From: Hymenobacter yonginensis
Lineage (GTDB): Bacteria > Bacteroidota > Bacteroidia > Cytophagales > Hymenobacteraceae
Length of the DNA stretch: 64,000 nt
NCBI RefSeq assembly: GCF_027625995.1
Contig: NZ_CP115396.1
Location: 3,844,501 to 3,908,500, forward strand
Direction: 5' to 3'
Shown: one piece after another, positions 34,260 to 42,265 of the stretch
How the letters are laid out: each line of letters starts with the position of its first letter
How positions within the stretch are numbered: position 1 is the first letter of the stretch
The notes under the pieces: generated by a model
Database searches by the model: none
What the model was told of the DNA's origin: nothing
What the model saw: the letters and a program-made list of their open reading frames with translations, nothing else
Made by a program: the position numbers and the translations under genes

Positions 34260-35183
34260 ATGACCGATTCCGTTACCGTTTACTCGCCGGCTACCGTGGC
34301 CAATGTGGTGTGCGGGTTTGATGTGCTGGGCTTCGCGCTGGCCGCACCCTTCGACACCATGCACCTGCGCCGCACGCCGGAGCCGGGCGTAGTCATTCTC
34401 AACGAAGACGACTACGACCTGCCCACAGAGCCTGCCCACAACGTGGCCGGGGCGGCGCTGCTGGCGCTGCTCCGGGCCACCGGCGAGCCGCTGGGCTTCG
34501 AGATGCGCATCAAAAAAGGCATCAAGCCGGGCAGCGGCATCGGGAGCAGCGCGGCCAGCGCGGCGGGGGCGGTGGTGGCTGCTAACCGCCTGCTCAACGA
34601 CCGGTTCAGCCCGGAAGAGCTGGTGCAGTTTGCCATGTTCGGGGAGGAAGTGGCCAGCGGCGCCCGCCACGCCGACAACATCGCGCCGGCCATCTACGGC
34701 GGCTTCACCCTCATCCGCTCCGCCGACCCGCTCGACATCGTACCGCTGCAGGCGCCGCCCCTGCACGTGACGGTGGTGCACCCGCAGATTGAGGTGCGCA
34801 CCGCCGACGCCCGCCGGATTCTGCGCCAGCAGGTGCCGCTGAAAGACGCCATCCGGCAGTGGGGCAACGTAGCCGGGCTGGTGGCCGGCCTGCTGCAATC
34901 CGACTACGACCTGATTGGCCGCTCTCTGGAAGACGTCATCGTGGAGCCCGTGCGCAGCATTCTGATTCCGGGCTTTGCGGCCGTGAAGGCGGCCAGCCTG
35001 GCGGCCGGGGCGCTGGGCGGCGGCATTTCCGGCTCCGGCCCCTCGGTGTTCATGCTCAGCCGCGACGAAGCCACGGCCCAGGCCGTAGCCCAGGCCATGC
35101 GCGGCGTGTACCAGCCGCTGGGGGTGGATTTTCACATTCACGTCACGAGCCTCAGCCCGGTGGGCGTGCGGTTTGCCGTTTGA
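34260..35183 (+). CDS. thrB: Homoserine kinase
   Basis: A 307-residue GHMP kinase. The ATP loop is KPGSGIGSSAASAAGAVVAANRLL (about 92-115); the C-terminal GHMP motif has GALGGGISGSGPSVFML. It phosphorylates homoserine before threonine synthase. It is 15 nt upstream of thrC and downstream of thrA, so the full pathway from homoserine is in one operon. Confidence 0.96.
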   Translation: MTDSVTVYSPATVANVVCGFDVLGFALAAPFDTMHLRRTPEPGVVILNEDDYDLPTEPAHNVAGAALLALLRATGEPLGFEMRIKKGIKPGSGIGSSAASAAGAVVAANRLLNDRFSPEELVQFAMFGEEVASGARHADNIAPAIYGGFTLIRSADPLDIVPLQAPPLHVTVVHPQIEVRTADARRILRQQVPLKDAIRQWGNVAGLVAGLLQSDYDLIGRSLEDVIVEPVRSILIPGFAAVKAASLAAGALGGGISGSGPSVFMLSRDEATAQAVAQAMRGVYQPLGVDFHIHVTSLSPVGVRFAV

Positions 35184-35198
35184 TATCCGTTGTTTACT

Positions 35199-36491
35199 AT
35201 GCGCTACTACAGCCTCAATCACCAGTCGCCTACCGTTGATTTCCGGGAAGCCACCATTGCCGGGCAGGCGCCCGACGGCGGCCTGTACTTCCCGGAGCAG
35301 ATTCCGCGCTTCTCCGCCGAATTCCTGACCCGGCTGCCAGCCCTGCCCCGCGCCGAAGTCGCCTACGAAGTCATCCGGCCCTACGTGGGCGCCTGCATCC
35401 CGGAAGACGAGCTGCGCCGAATCTGTGCCGAAACCGTGGACTTTGAGTTTCCGCTAGTGCCGGTTTCCGACCGAATTTCGGCGCTGGAGCTGTTTCACGG
35501 GCCCACGCTGGCCTTCAAGGATGTGGGCGCGCGGTTTATGAGCCGCTGCTTGGGCTACTTTTCGCGGCGGCAGGCGGCGCCCATCACGGTACTGGTGGCC
35601 ACCTCCGGCGACACCGGCGGGGCCGTGGCCGACGGGTTTCTGGGCGTGCCGGGCGTGGAAGTGGTGATTCTGTATCCGTCGGGCAAAGTGAGCCCGCTGC
35701 AGGAAAAGCAGCTCACCACGCTCGGCCAGAACATCACGGCCCTGGAGGTGCGCGGCAACTTCGACGACTGCCAGCAGCTGGTGAAGCAGGCGTTTCTGGA
35801 TGCCACGGTGACGCAGCGCCGGCAGTTGACCTCCGCTAATTCCATCAACGTGGCGCGCTGGCTGCCGCAGCAGTTCTACTACCTGTTTGCGCTGCAGCAG
35901 TGGACGCACGCCGCGCCGCCGGTGGTAGCCGTGCCCAGCGGTAACTTCGGCAACCTGTGCGCCGGGCTGCTGGCCCACGCCTCGGGGCTGCCCATCGGCC
36001 ACTTCATAGCCGCCTGCAATGCCAACGACGCCGTGGCCGACTACCTGCGCACTGGCGCATTTGCGGCCCGGCCGGCCGTGGCCACGCTTTCCAACGCCAT
36101 GGACGTAGGCAACCCCAGCAACTTCGGGCGCATTCTGGAGCTGTTCGGGCAGCAGCATGCGGCCCTGAGCGCGCTGGTCAGCGGCGCCACCATCACCGAT
36201 GCCGACACTCAGGCGACCATCCGGCGCACCTACCAGCACACCAGCTACCTGCCCGACCCGCACGGCGCCGTGGCCCTACTGGCGCTGGAAAACCATCTGG
36301 CCGAACACCCAGACGCCCGCGGCTTCTTCCTGGAAACGGCCCACCCCATCAAGTTCCCGGAAGTGGTGGAGCCAGTGATTGGGGCGGCCGTGCCGGTGCC
36401 GGATTCGGTGCAGGGCTTGCTGTCGAAGCCCAAGCAAAGCATTCTGCTGGAGCCGCGCTATGAGGCGCTGCAGGAGTTTTTGCTGCGCTGA
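35199..36491 (+). CDS. thrC: Threonine synthase
   Basis: 430 residues from ATG 35199 (a TTG at 35190 is less likely). The PLP lysine is Lys107 in GPTLAFKDVGARF; other sites are VATSGDTGGAVADGF and VPSGNFGNLCAG. The N-terminus (MRYYSLNHQSPTVDFREA) is that of the class that uses O-phosphohomoserine. It completes threonine synthesis. Confidence 0.97.
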   Translation: MRYYSLNHQSPTVDFREATIAGQAPDGGLYFPEQIPRFSAEFLTRLPALPRAEVAYEVIRPYVGACIPEDELRRICAETVDFEFPLVPVSDRISALELFHGPTLAFKDVGARFMSRCLGYFSRRQAAPITVLVATSGDTGGAVADGFLGVPGVEVVILYPSGKVSPLQEKQLTTLGQNITALEVRGNFDDCQQLVKQAFLDATVTQRRQLTSANSINVARWLPQQFYYLFALQQWTHAAPPVVAVPSGNFGNLCAGLLAHASGLPIGHFIAACNANDAVADYLRTGAFAARPAVATLSNAMDVGNPSNFGRILELFGQQHAALSALVSGATITDADTQATIRRTYQHTSYLPDPHGAVALLALENHLAEHPDARGFFLETAHPIKFPEVVEPVIGAAVPVPDSVQGLLSKPKQSILLEPRYEALQEFLLR

Positions 36492-36578
36492 AGCCCCTGG
36501 GAATGCTGCGCACCGCTTATCCTGGAAACGAACAGCGGCGTGGCCTGTTTATCTTGCCGACTCCATCTTCTTATTTTC

Positions 36579-37259
36579 ATGATGCGCCATTTCCTTCGTG
36601 CCGCCGGGGCCGCTTTGCTGCTGCTGGCCGCCGCCTGCCGTCCCGACCAGATTGAGCACCTGCGTGAAAGCAAGCGCATCGGGGCCGAGGCCGAAAACTG
36701 GGTGGTGAAGCGCATCATGCCCGAAGACCTGCTCCGCGCCACCCGCTGGGCCGGCGACTCGCTCACCCGCCACGCCGACCGTGAGCTGCTGCGCGTGTTG
36801 CGCGAAAAGCTCGCCGAGGGCGGTGTGGCTACCGCCCTGCCCTACTGCCGCCCCGAAACCTTTCCCGGCGTCGACTCGGTGGCCAAAACCCTGCAAGCCA
36901 GTCCCCGGCGCCTGAGCAGCAAGCCCCGCAACCCCGCCGCCCTTACGGCCCTCACCGCCTCCGACCTGCAGCCCGACACCGCCCGCCAGGTGGCCCGCTC
37001 CAACGCAGAGACGTTCTTCTACCAGCGCCCCATCATCGCCAACGATGCCCTATGTCTGCGCTGCCACGGCACAGTAGGCCAGGACCTTAGCGCCGCCGAT
37101 TACGCCCTCATCCGCAAGCAGTTTCCGCAGGACCGGGCCACCGGCTACGCGCTGGGCGAGCCCATGGGCGTGTGGCGCTTCACGCTCCAGCGCCCTGGCG
37201 TGGCCGAGTTCTGGACCATGAAAACCCGCAAGATTCCCAAGCGCCGCAAGCTGTTTTAG
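36579..37259 (+). CDS. DUF3365 family c-type haem lipoprotein
   Basis: 226 residues, with two adjacent ATGs at 36579. The lipoprotein signal has AAAC (Cys near 20). A c-type haem motif CLRCHG lies at about 159-164, preceded by a helical region and followed by GYALGEPMGVWRFTL. DUF3365 proteins bind one haem in the periplasm and may act in signalling or redox sensing. There is a TATCTTGC-like -7 box at about 36549. It follows thrC on the same strand but after an 87-nt gap. Confidence 0.85.
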   Translation: MMRHFLRAAGAALLLLAAACRPDQIEHLRESKRIGAEAENWVVKRIMPEDLLRATRWAGDSLTRHADRELLRVLREKLAEGGVATALPYCRPETFPGVDSVAKTLQASPRRLSSKPRNPAALTALTASDLQPDTARQVARSNAETFFYQRPIIANDALCLRCHGTVGQDLSAADYALIRKQFPQDRATGYALGEPMGVWRFTLQRPGVAEFWTMKTRKIPKRRKLF

Positions 37260-37416
37260 GCTGGGCCCGGGCACGTTGCGGGAACCGGTGGGCGTGAGTT
37301 GATAAAGCAGCATAAAAATTGCGGGCAACTGCTCCACGCGGGCGGCAGCTCCAACCAGCACTTTGCCGGCCGCGTACCAGCTTTATCGTTCCGGCTTATT
37401 CTTACCCCGACTACTC

Positions 37417-38169
37417 TTGAACCGCTACTGTTACTCCCTGCTGCTACTGTTCTGTTTCAGCCTCGGGCCGGCCCGGGCCCAGACGGCCGCCCTGCCCAAA
37501 GCCAAGCTCAACGACTGCTACCGGGTGGTAGGCAAAGACAGCGTAGTGTTCTACTACTCCGACGAGTACGTGCTGACGCCGCCCGGCTGCGCCACCATCC
37601 GCCGCCACGTGCGCCTCGACAGCGCCGGCCGCTTCCAGGGCTTCGTGCGCGACTACCGCCTGACAAACAATGTGCTGCTGGTGCAGGGCGCCTACCGGGC
37701 CGGGCGCAAAGAGGGCCTGTTCGAGATTTATCACCCCAACGGCGAGCTGGCCACGCGCGGCCGCTACCTGCAGGGCCGGGAAGTCGGCGACTGGGCCTAC
37801 TGGTACCCCACGGGCCGCCCCCGCCAAATCCTGAGCTTCCGCGACGGCCGCGCGCCCCTCATCCAGCAGTTCTGGGACGAAACCGGCACCCAGCTCGTTA
37901 AAGACGGCAACGGCACCTGGTACCGCAACGAGCTGGGCTTGAACCTGTCGGGCGCGGTGCTACAGGGCGCCCCGGATGGCCGCTGGGTGCTGCGCCGCCT
38001 CGCCAACGACGCCGTGGTAGTGCGGGAGATTTTTCGGAAAGGCTACTTCAGCAGCGGCGTTGTAGTCGACACGCTGGAAACCTACCAGGACGAGTCGCGC
38101 CTGGAAATTGCCGACTGGGACGCCTATAGCCAGGGCGAAGTGTACACGCTCAGTAAGGTGTGCCAATAG
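37417..38169 (+). CDS. Exported MORN/YwqK-like protein
   Basis: 250 residues from a TTG at 37417, which yields a clean signal peptide ending near ARAQ; an in-frame TTG at 37363 is longer and less convincing. Short repeats of the MORN/YwqK kind follow: LVQGAYRAGRKEGLFEIYHPNGELATRGRYLQGREVGDWAYWYPTG. Such repeats mark many Bacteroidota toxin-antitoxin-like or surface proteins. Function unknown. There is no ATG nearby, so the start is uncertain. Confidence 0.65.
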   Translation: MNRYCYSLLLLFCFSLGPARAQTAALPKAKLNDCYRVVGKDSVVFYYSDEYVLTPPGCATIRRHVRLDSAGRFQGFVRDYRLTNNVLLVQGAYRAGRKEGLFEIYHPNGELATRGRYLQGREVGDWAYWYPTGRPRQILSFRDGRAPLIQQFWDETGTQLVKDGNGTWYRNELGLNLSGAVLQGAPDGRWVLRRLANDAVVVREIFRKGYFSSGVVVDTLETYQDESRLEIADWDAYSQGEVYTLSKVCQ

Positions 38170-38181
38170 CCGCACTGCTGG

Positions 38182-38204
38182 CCTGGCCGCCACGGCCGGG
38201 TTTT
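38182..38204 (+). terminator. Hairpin terminator
   Basis: CCTGGCCG, a 3-nt loop and CGGCCGGG (one G-T pair) are followed by TTTT, 12 nt after the MORN-like gene's stop. Confidence 0.7.
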
Positions 38205-38254
38205 CAGGCCGCACGGCCCCAACCTTCGGGGCGTTTTTGGAGTTTGGGGCTGAT

Positions 38255-39523
38255 ATGACTGCTTCTCTTCCTGACTCCGCGCCCATCGTTATCATCGGGG
38301 CTGGCATGGCCGGCCTGACCTGTGCCAACTACCTGCACCGTGCCGGCCGCGCCGTGGTGGTGCTGGAAGCCGCCGAGGCCGTGGGCGGCCGCGTCCGCAC
38401 CGATGTTACGCCCGAAGGTTTTCGCCTCGACCGCGGCTTCCAAGTGCTGCTGACCAAATATCCCGAGGTGCAACGCCTGCTCGACTACGGTGCCCTCGAT
38501 CTGAAAGCGTTTCGCTCGGGCGCGGTCATCCGGCTTGCCTCGGGCCAGGAAACCACCCTGCGCAACCCGTTGCGGCAGCCGGTGGCGGCCCTGCCGGCCG
38601 TGGTATCGCCCATCGGTACGCTCTTCGACAAGCTGCGCATTGCCAGCCTGGCCCGCCACGTGACCAGCCACAGCAACGAAGACCTGCTGAACCGCCCCTC
38701 CACCGACACCCTGACGTTTCTGCGCCGCTACGGCTGGAGCGAGCAAATCATCGACAACTTCTTCCGGCCGTTTTTTGGGGGCGTGTTCCTGGATCGGGGC
38801 CTGACCACGGCCAGCAACTTCTTTGAGTTTGTGTTCAAGCAGTTTGTGGAAGGCGACGCCGTGGTGCCGGCGCTGGGCATGCAGCAGATTCCGGAGCAGC
38901 TGGCTGCCCGCCTGCCCGCCGGCACCGTGCGCCTCCACTCGCCGGCCATCGCCCTGGAGGGCACCACCGTGCACCTGCGCGGCGGCGAAACGCTGCAGGC
39001 CGCCGCTGTGGTAGTGGCCACCGAAGGCAACACCGCGTCGGAGTTGCTGCCGGCACTGCCCCAGGCCCCGGCCACCGCTTGGCGCCGTACCACCTGCACC
39101 TACTTCTCGGCGCCCGCCTCGCCGGGCCGCCACGACAAGCTGCTGCGCCTCAACGCCGTGCCTGGGCAGCTGGCGCACAACGTCTGCTTTCCGTCGGATG
39201 TGGCCTCGGCTTATGCGCCGGCGGGCCGCACGCTGGTGTCGGTGAGCACCCACGGCGAGCATGGCCTGCCCGAAACCACCCTCACCACCACGCTACGCGC
39301 CGAGCTGATGCTATGGTTTGGTGAGGAAGTGAGCCAGTGGGAGCACCTGCGCACCTACGACCTGCCTTACGCTCTGCCCGTGTACCCGGCCGGCCAGCCC
39401 GTGCAGCAGCCCCAGCGCATCAGCCCTACTCTCTACCGCTGTGGCGACGTCACGTCGTACCCCTCGCTGAACGCCGCCATGGCCTCCGGACGCGAAGTAG
39501 CGGAGATGATTTTGAATGGTTAA
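38255..39523 (+). CDS. FAD-dependent amine-oxidase-fold oxidoreductase
   Basis: 422 residues, with start ATG at 38255. The FAD-binding GxGxxG is IVIIGAGMAGLTCANYL, followed by the conserved EAAEAVGGRVRTD. The C-terminal flavin motif has YRCGDVTSYPSLNAAMASGREVAEMI. The layout fits phytoene-desaturase/protoporphyrinogen-oxidase relatives. The substrate is not clear. The protein ends in LNG, and the GGTTAA codons come from the repeat that follows. Confidence 0.9.
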   Translation: MTASLPDSAPIVIIGAGMAGLTCANYLHRAGRAVVVLEAAEAVGGRVRTDVTPEGFRLDRGFQVLLTKYPEVQRLLDYGALDLKAFRSGAVIRLASGQETTLRNPLRQPVAALPAVVSPIGTLFDKLRIASLARHVTSHSNEDLLNRPSTDTLTFLRRYGWSEQIIDNFFRPFFGGVFLDRGLTTASNFFEFVFKQFVEGDAVVPALGMQQIPEQLAARLPAGTVRLHSPAIALEGTTVHLRGGETLQAAAVVVATEGNTASELLPALPQAPATAWRRTTCTYFSAPASPGRHDKLLRLNAVPGQLAHNVCFPSDVASAYAPAGRTLVSVSTHGEHGLPETTLTTTLRAELMLWFGEEVSQWEHLRTYDLPYALPVYPAGQPVQQPQRISPTLYRCGDVTSYPSLNAAMASGREVAEMILNG

Positions 39524-39612
39524 ATAGTTGAATGGTTGAATTGCTAAATGGCTAAGTGACCAGCACAAAAACCAACCATTCGACCATTTAGCAATTCAGC
39601 CACTTAACCGTT
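39512..39612. repeat. AATGGTTAAATGG inverted repeat holding both stop codons
   Basis: The left arm begins with GAATGGTTAAATAGTTGAATGG and the right arm ends with GCAATTCAGCCACTTAACCGTTC. The plus-strand oxidoreductase stop (TAA 39521-39523) and the minus-strand exonuclease stop (39604-39606) both lie within the arms. Confidence 0.9.
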
Positions 39613-40371
39613 CACCTCCACCCACACCGGGCAATGGTCGGAATGGACGGCGTCCGGGAGCAGGCCGGCGCCGGTGAGGCGGGGCAGCAGCTCCGCATCA
39701 ACCAGCAGATGGTCGAGGCGCCAGCCGACATTGCGGGCCCGGGAGCCGGTGCGGTAGCTCCACCAGGAGTAGTGGCCCGTCGCATCGCCGTGCTGGTGCC
39801 GGAACGAATCGGTGTAGCCGTCGGCCAGAAAATCCTTGAACCACTGGCGCTCCTCGGGCGTGTAGCCGGGGCTGTTCTGGTTGGCCTTGGGGTTGTGCAG
39901 GTCGATGGCGGTCTGGCAGCAGTTGAAGTCGCCACCAATGACAAGCTGGCGGCCTTCGGCGCGCAGCTGCCGCACGTACGTGCGGAAGAAGTGCAGCCAC
40001 TCCACCTTAAACGCCTGCCGCTCCGGCCCGCTCGTACCCGACGGCATGTACACGTTCAGCACCGATACCTCATCGAAATCCAGCCGCAGCACGCGGCCTT
40101 CGGCGTCGTAGAGGTCGGTGCCGCAGCCCACCACCACGGCCGTGGGCGTCTGCTTCGTGAACGTGGCCACGCCGCTGTAGCCGGGCTTTTGGGCCGGATG
40201 CAGATACGCCTCATAGCCCAGCGCCGCAAACCCCGACACGTCCAGCGGCTCGCGCCCCGCCTTTATTTCCTGTACGCATAGCACGTCGGGCTGCGCTTCC
40301 CTCACCCAGTCCAGCAGCCCCTTGCTCAGAGCCGAACGCAGGCCATTGACGTTGTAGCTGATGATTTGCAT
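39604..40371 (-). CDS. xth: Exodeoxyribonuclease III
   Basis: 255 residues, with start ATG at 40371; the longer N-terminus is translated repeat. Endonuclease/exonuclease/phosphatase fold: SYNVNGLRSAL, VCVQEIKAG (catalytic Glu), LNVYMPSG, GGDFN, and the C-terminal SDHCPVW (catalytic Asp-His). It removes 3' blocks and acts at abasic sites. The last residues VNG are followed by TAA inside the repeat at 39512-39612. Confidence 0.95.
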   Translation of the reverse strand: MQIISYNVNGLRSALSKGLLDWVREAQPDVLCVQEIKAGREPLDVSGFAALGYEAYLHPAQKPGYSGVATFTKQTPTAVVVGCGTDLYDAEGRVLRLDFDEVSVLNVYMPSGTSGPERQAFKVEWLHFFRTYVRQLRAEGRQLVIGGDFNCCQTAIDLHNPKANQNSPGYTPEERQWFKDFLADGYTDSFRHQHGDATGHYSWWSYRTGSRARNVGWRLDHLLVDAELLPRLTGAGLLPDAVHSDHCPVWVEVNG

Positions 40372-40377
40372 GGTTTG

Positions 40378-40441
40378 AATTGGTGAATGGCTGGATTGCT
40401 GAGCGGTTGACTGTATAACCATTCAGCAATCCAGCCATTTA
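40378..40441. repeat. AATGGCTGGATTGCTGA inverted repeat
   Basis: Left arm with GAATGGCTGGATTGCTGAGCGG, right arm with CATTCAGCAATCCAGCCATTT. The right arm abuts the TAA stop (40439-40441) of the gene upstream on the minus strand. Confidence 0.88.
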
Positions 40442-40801
40442 TCCTTCCATTTCGGCGAAATACTCTAGGATGTGCCACTTCAGCATCCGCTCCTGCTCCT
40501 TGAGGCTGGCAAACGGCACGGGCTTCACCAGCCGGAAATGCGGCCAGCCTTCCTCGTCTACCTGCTCCAACTCGTAATAGCCGGAGAGGCTGAACAGGCG
40601 GCAGGTGGCAATGTGCATCAGGTCCTGCTTCTGTTCCTTGGTGAACGGCCCGGCGCCCTGGCCCAACTCCTGTACACCTATTAAGAGGAGCAGCGCGTTC
40701 AGGTCGGGCTTTTTGCCGAACCGCTCGCGCATCTCGTTCATGAAACCGTACCAGCGTTCTTCAAACTGGGTTTCGGTTTCGTCGGGGTGCATGAGGCTCA
40801 T
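40439..40801 (-). CDS. Conserved hypothetical protein
   Basis: 120 residues with an acidic amphipathic character: ETQFEERWYGFMNEMRERFG, then LLLLIGVQELGQG, then FTKEQKQDLMHIATCRLFSLSGYYEL, ending LKWHILEYFAEMEG. It resembles small Bacteroidota hypothetical proteins with one cytosolic helical domain. Its ATG overlaps the stop of the upstream AhpD-like gene by four bases (ATGA), so translation is coupled. Confidence 0.8.
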   Translation of the reverse strand: MSLMHPDETETQFEERWYGFMNEMRERFGKKPDLNALLLLIGVQELGQGAGPFTKEQKQDLMHIATCRLFSLSGYYELEQVDEEGWPHFRLVKPVPFASLKEQERMLKWHILEYFAEMEG

Positions 40802-41175
40802 GCCTCGTGGTGGTGTTCGGGCGCAGCTTCCACGGCCTCCGTTTTCAGAATTTCCCAGTACTCCACGGCCCGGCGGAAGTGCGGAATCACGATGCTGCCG
40901 CCGATGAGGTTGGCAATGGCAAACACCTCATAGATTTCCTCGTCGGTGAGCTTTTCCTCGAAGCACTTGCCGAGGTGGTACTTGATGCAGTCGTCGCAGC
41001 GTAGCACCATGGAGCAGGCCAAGCCCAGCATCTCCTTGGTTTTCACGTCCACGGCGCCGGCCTGGTAGGTGTTGGTATCGAGGTTGAAGAAGCGCTTGAT
41101 GACCTTGTTGTCGGCCGCCATGATCTTCTCGTTCATGCGCTGGCGGTACTCGTTGAATTCAGTGACTTGCGACAT
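40798..41175 (-). CDS. Carboxymuconolactone decarboxylase / AhpD-like protein
   Basis: 125 residues, with start ATG at 41175. The all-helical CMD fold carries the AhpD active-site motif CDDCIKYHLGKC, with two Cys separated by two residues plus His. It may be an alkylhydroperoxidase-type redox protein. It ends in a His-rich tail (EHHHEA). It is coupled to the hypothetical gene at 40439. Confidence 0.9.
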   Translation of the reverse strand: MSQVTEFNEYRQRMNEKIMAADNKVIKRFFNLDTNTYQAGAVDVKTKEMLGLACSMVLRCDDCIKYHLGKCFEEKLTDEEIYEVFAIANLIGGSIVIPHFRRAVEYWEILKTEAVEAAPEHHHEA

Positions 41176-41202
41176 ATGGGTGATGAGGTAATGAGTGAGT
41201 TG

Positions 41203-41296
41203 TAGCGCGAAGCTTTTGCTTCGCGTGTGGCCGAACGAGCTATCCGAAAGTATTCGTGCCAAAGCAACGATACACGAAGCAAGAGCTTCACAATAC
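41203..41296. repeat. GCGAAGC/GCTTCGC inverted repeat in a divergent gap
   Basis: GCGAAGCTTTTGCTTCGC (41208-41225) is a perfect hairpin. A related unit, ACACGAAGCAAGAGCTTCACA, lies near 41271-41291 in inverted orientation. It is one of only two repeats here that lie between divergent genes. Confidence 0.75.
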
Positions 41297-41416
41297 TACG
41301 GCAACTATGGCCGCGAATTGCTACTTTCAATCCGGCCCGTTCTAACCGCGAAATTAGGCAGAAGTTCGCCAGCGGATGCCGCCGGGCTTATTCGCTACCT
41401 GTTAGGACTATCTACG

Positions 41417-42121
41417 ATGCGCGCCACCGCCGCTACTATCCTCGCCGATTTCTGGGGCCTGATTTTCCCGCGCGTGTGCCTGGGCTGCCAGGAGCCGCTG
41501 GCCCGCGGCGAAGACCACCTCTGCACCAGCTGCCGCGCCCAGCTCCCCTACACCGACTACCACCTGCTGCCCCCGGCCGATAATCCGCTGGCCCGCCGCT
41601 TCTGGGGCAAGCTGCCCGTACGCCACGCCCTGAGCTACCTGCGCTTCCTGCGCCGCGGCCGGGTGCAGCACCTGCTCCACCAGCTCAAGTACCAGGGCCA
41701 GCGCGACGTCGGCCTGGCCCTGGGCCGCTGGTACGGCCACGACTTGGCCGCGGCTGGCTTCACCTTCGACCTCATCGTACCCGTGCCGCTGCACCCGCGT
41801 AAGCTGGCCAAGCGTGGCTTCAACCAGTCCGCCCCTTTTGCCGAGGGCCTCGCTGAAGCCCTGCACATGCCCTGGCACGCCGCCGCCCTGCGCCGCACCG
41901 CCCACACCGACTCCCAGACCCGCAAAAACCGCGTGCAGCGCTGGCAAAACGTCGCCGAAGTATTTGAAGTAGCCGATGTAATAGCCATTCAGGGCAAACA
42001 CGTACTGGTAGTAGACGACGTGCTGACCACCGGCGCCACCCTCGAAGCCTGCGCCGCCGCGCTGCTGGCCGCCGGCGCCACCGAGGTCAGCATCGCCACC
42101 ATTGCCTGCGCGGATCGCTGA
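41417..42121 (+). CDS. ComF family protein
   Basis: 234 residues, with start ATG at 41417. A zinc-binding N-terminus (CLGCQEPL and CTSC) precedes a phosphoribosyltransferase domain with the PRPP loop VLVVDDVLTTGATLE. ComF proteins are tied to DNA uptake or to PRPP-related steps; the role in Bacteroidota is unclear. The long N-terminal extension in the same frame crosses the repeat and is discarded. The stop TGA starts a TGATTTGCGC repeat. Confidence 0.93.
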   Translation: MRATAATILADFWGLIFPRVCLGCQEPLARGEDHLCTSCRAQLPYTDYHLLPPADNPLARRFWGKLPVRHALSYLRFLRRGRVQHLLHQLKYQGQRDVGLALGRWYGHDLAAAGFTFDLIVPVPLHPRKLAKRGFNQSAPFAEGLAEALHMPWHAAALRRTAHTDSQTRKNRVQRWQNVAEVFEVADVIAIQGKHVLVVDDVLTTGATLEACAAALLAAGATEVSIATIACADR

Positions 42122-42265
42122 TTTGCGCTGATTTCTGCAAGGCAGACGACTTGCCGTAAGATCCTAAAAAAGAAGAGAGCCGCTTCATCTGAAGCGGCTC
42201 TCTTCTTTTGTGGCTAAGTAAAAATCAGCGCAATCAAGTCAATCAGCGCAAATCAGCAGTTCTTA
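42119..42265. repeat. TGATTTGCGC inverted repeat anchored at two stop codons
   Basis: On the plus strand TGATTTGCGCTGATTT begins at the comF stop (42119). On the minus strand TAAGAACTGCTGATTTGCGC begins at the GldJ/GldK-type gene's stop (42265). The two tracts are inverted relative to each other and enclose the terminator at 42168-42209. Confidence 0.88.
42168..42209. terminator. Bidirectional Rho-independent terminator
   Basis: AGAAGAGAGCCGCTTCA (42171-42187) pairs perfectly with 42190-42206 around a 2-nt loop, extended by A-T pairs; T tracts flank both sides. It separates convergent comF and the GldJ/GldK-type gene. Confidence 0.92.

Noticed and set aside
40372-40422. N-terminal extension of exonuclease III
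   Set aside because: It is translated repeat sequence; the family start MQIISYNVNG is at 40371.
41195-41416. N-terminal extension of ComF
   Set aside because: It crosses the GCGAAGC repeat and precedes the conserved zinc-binding start; the ATG at 41417 is the natural start.
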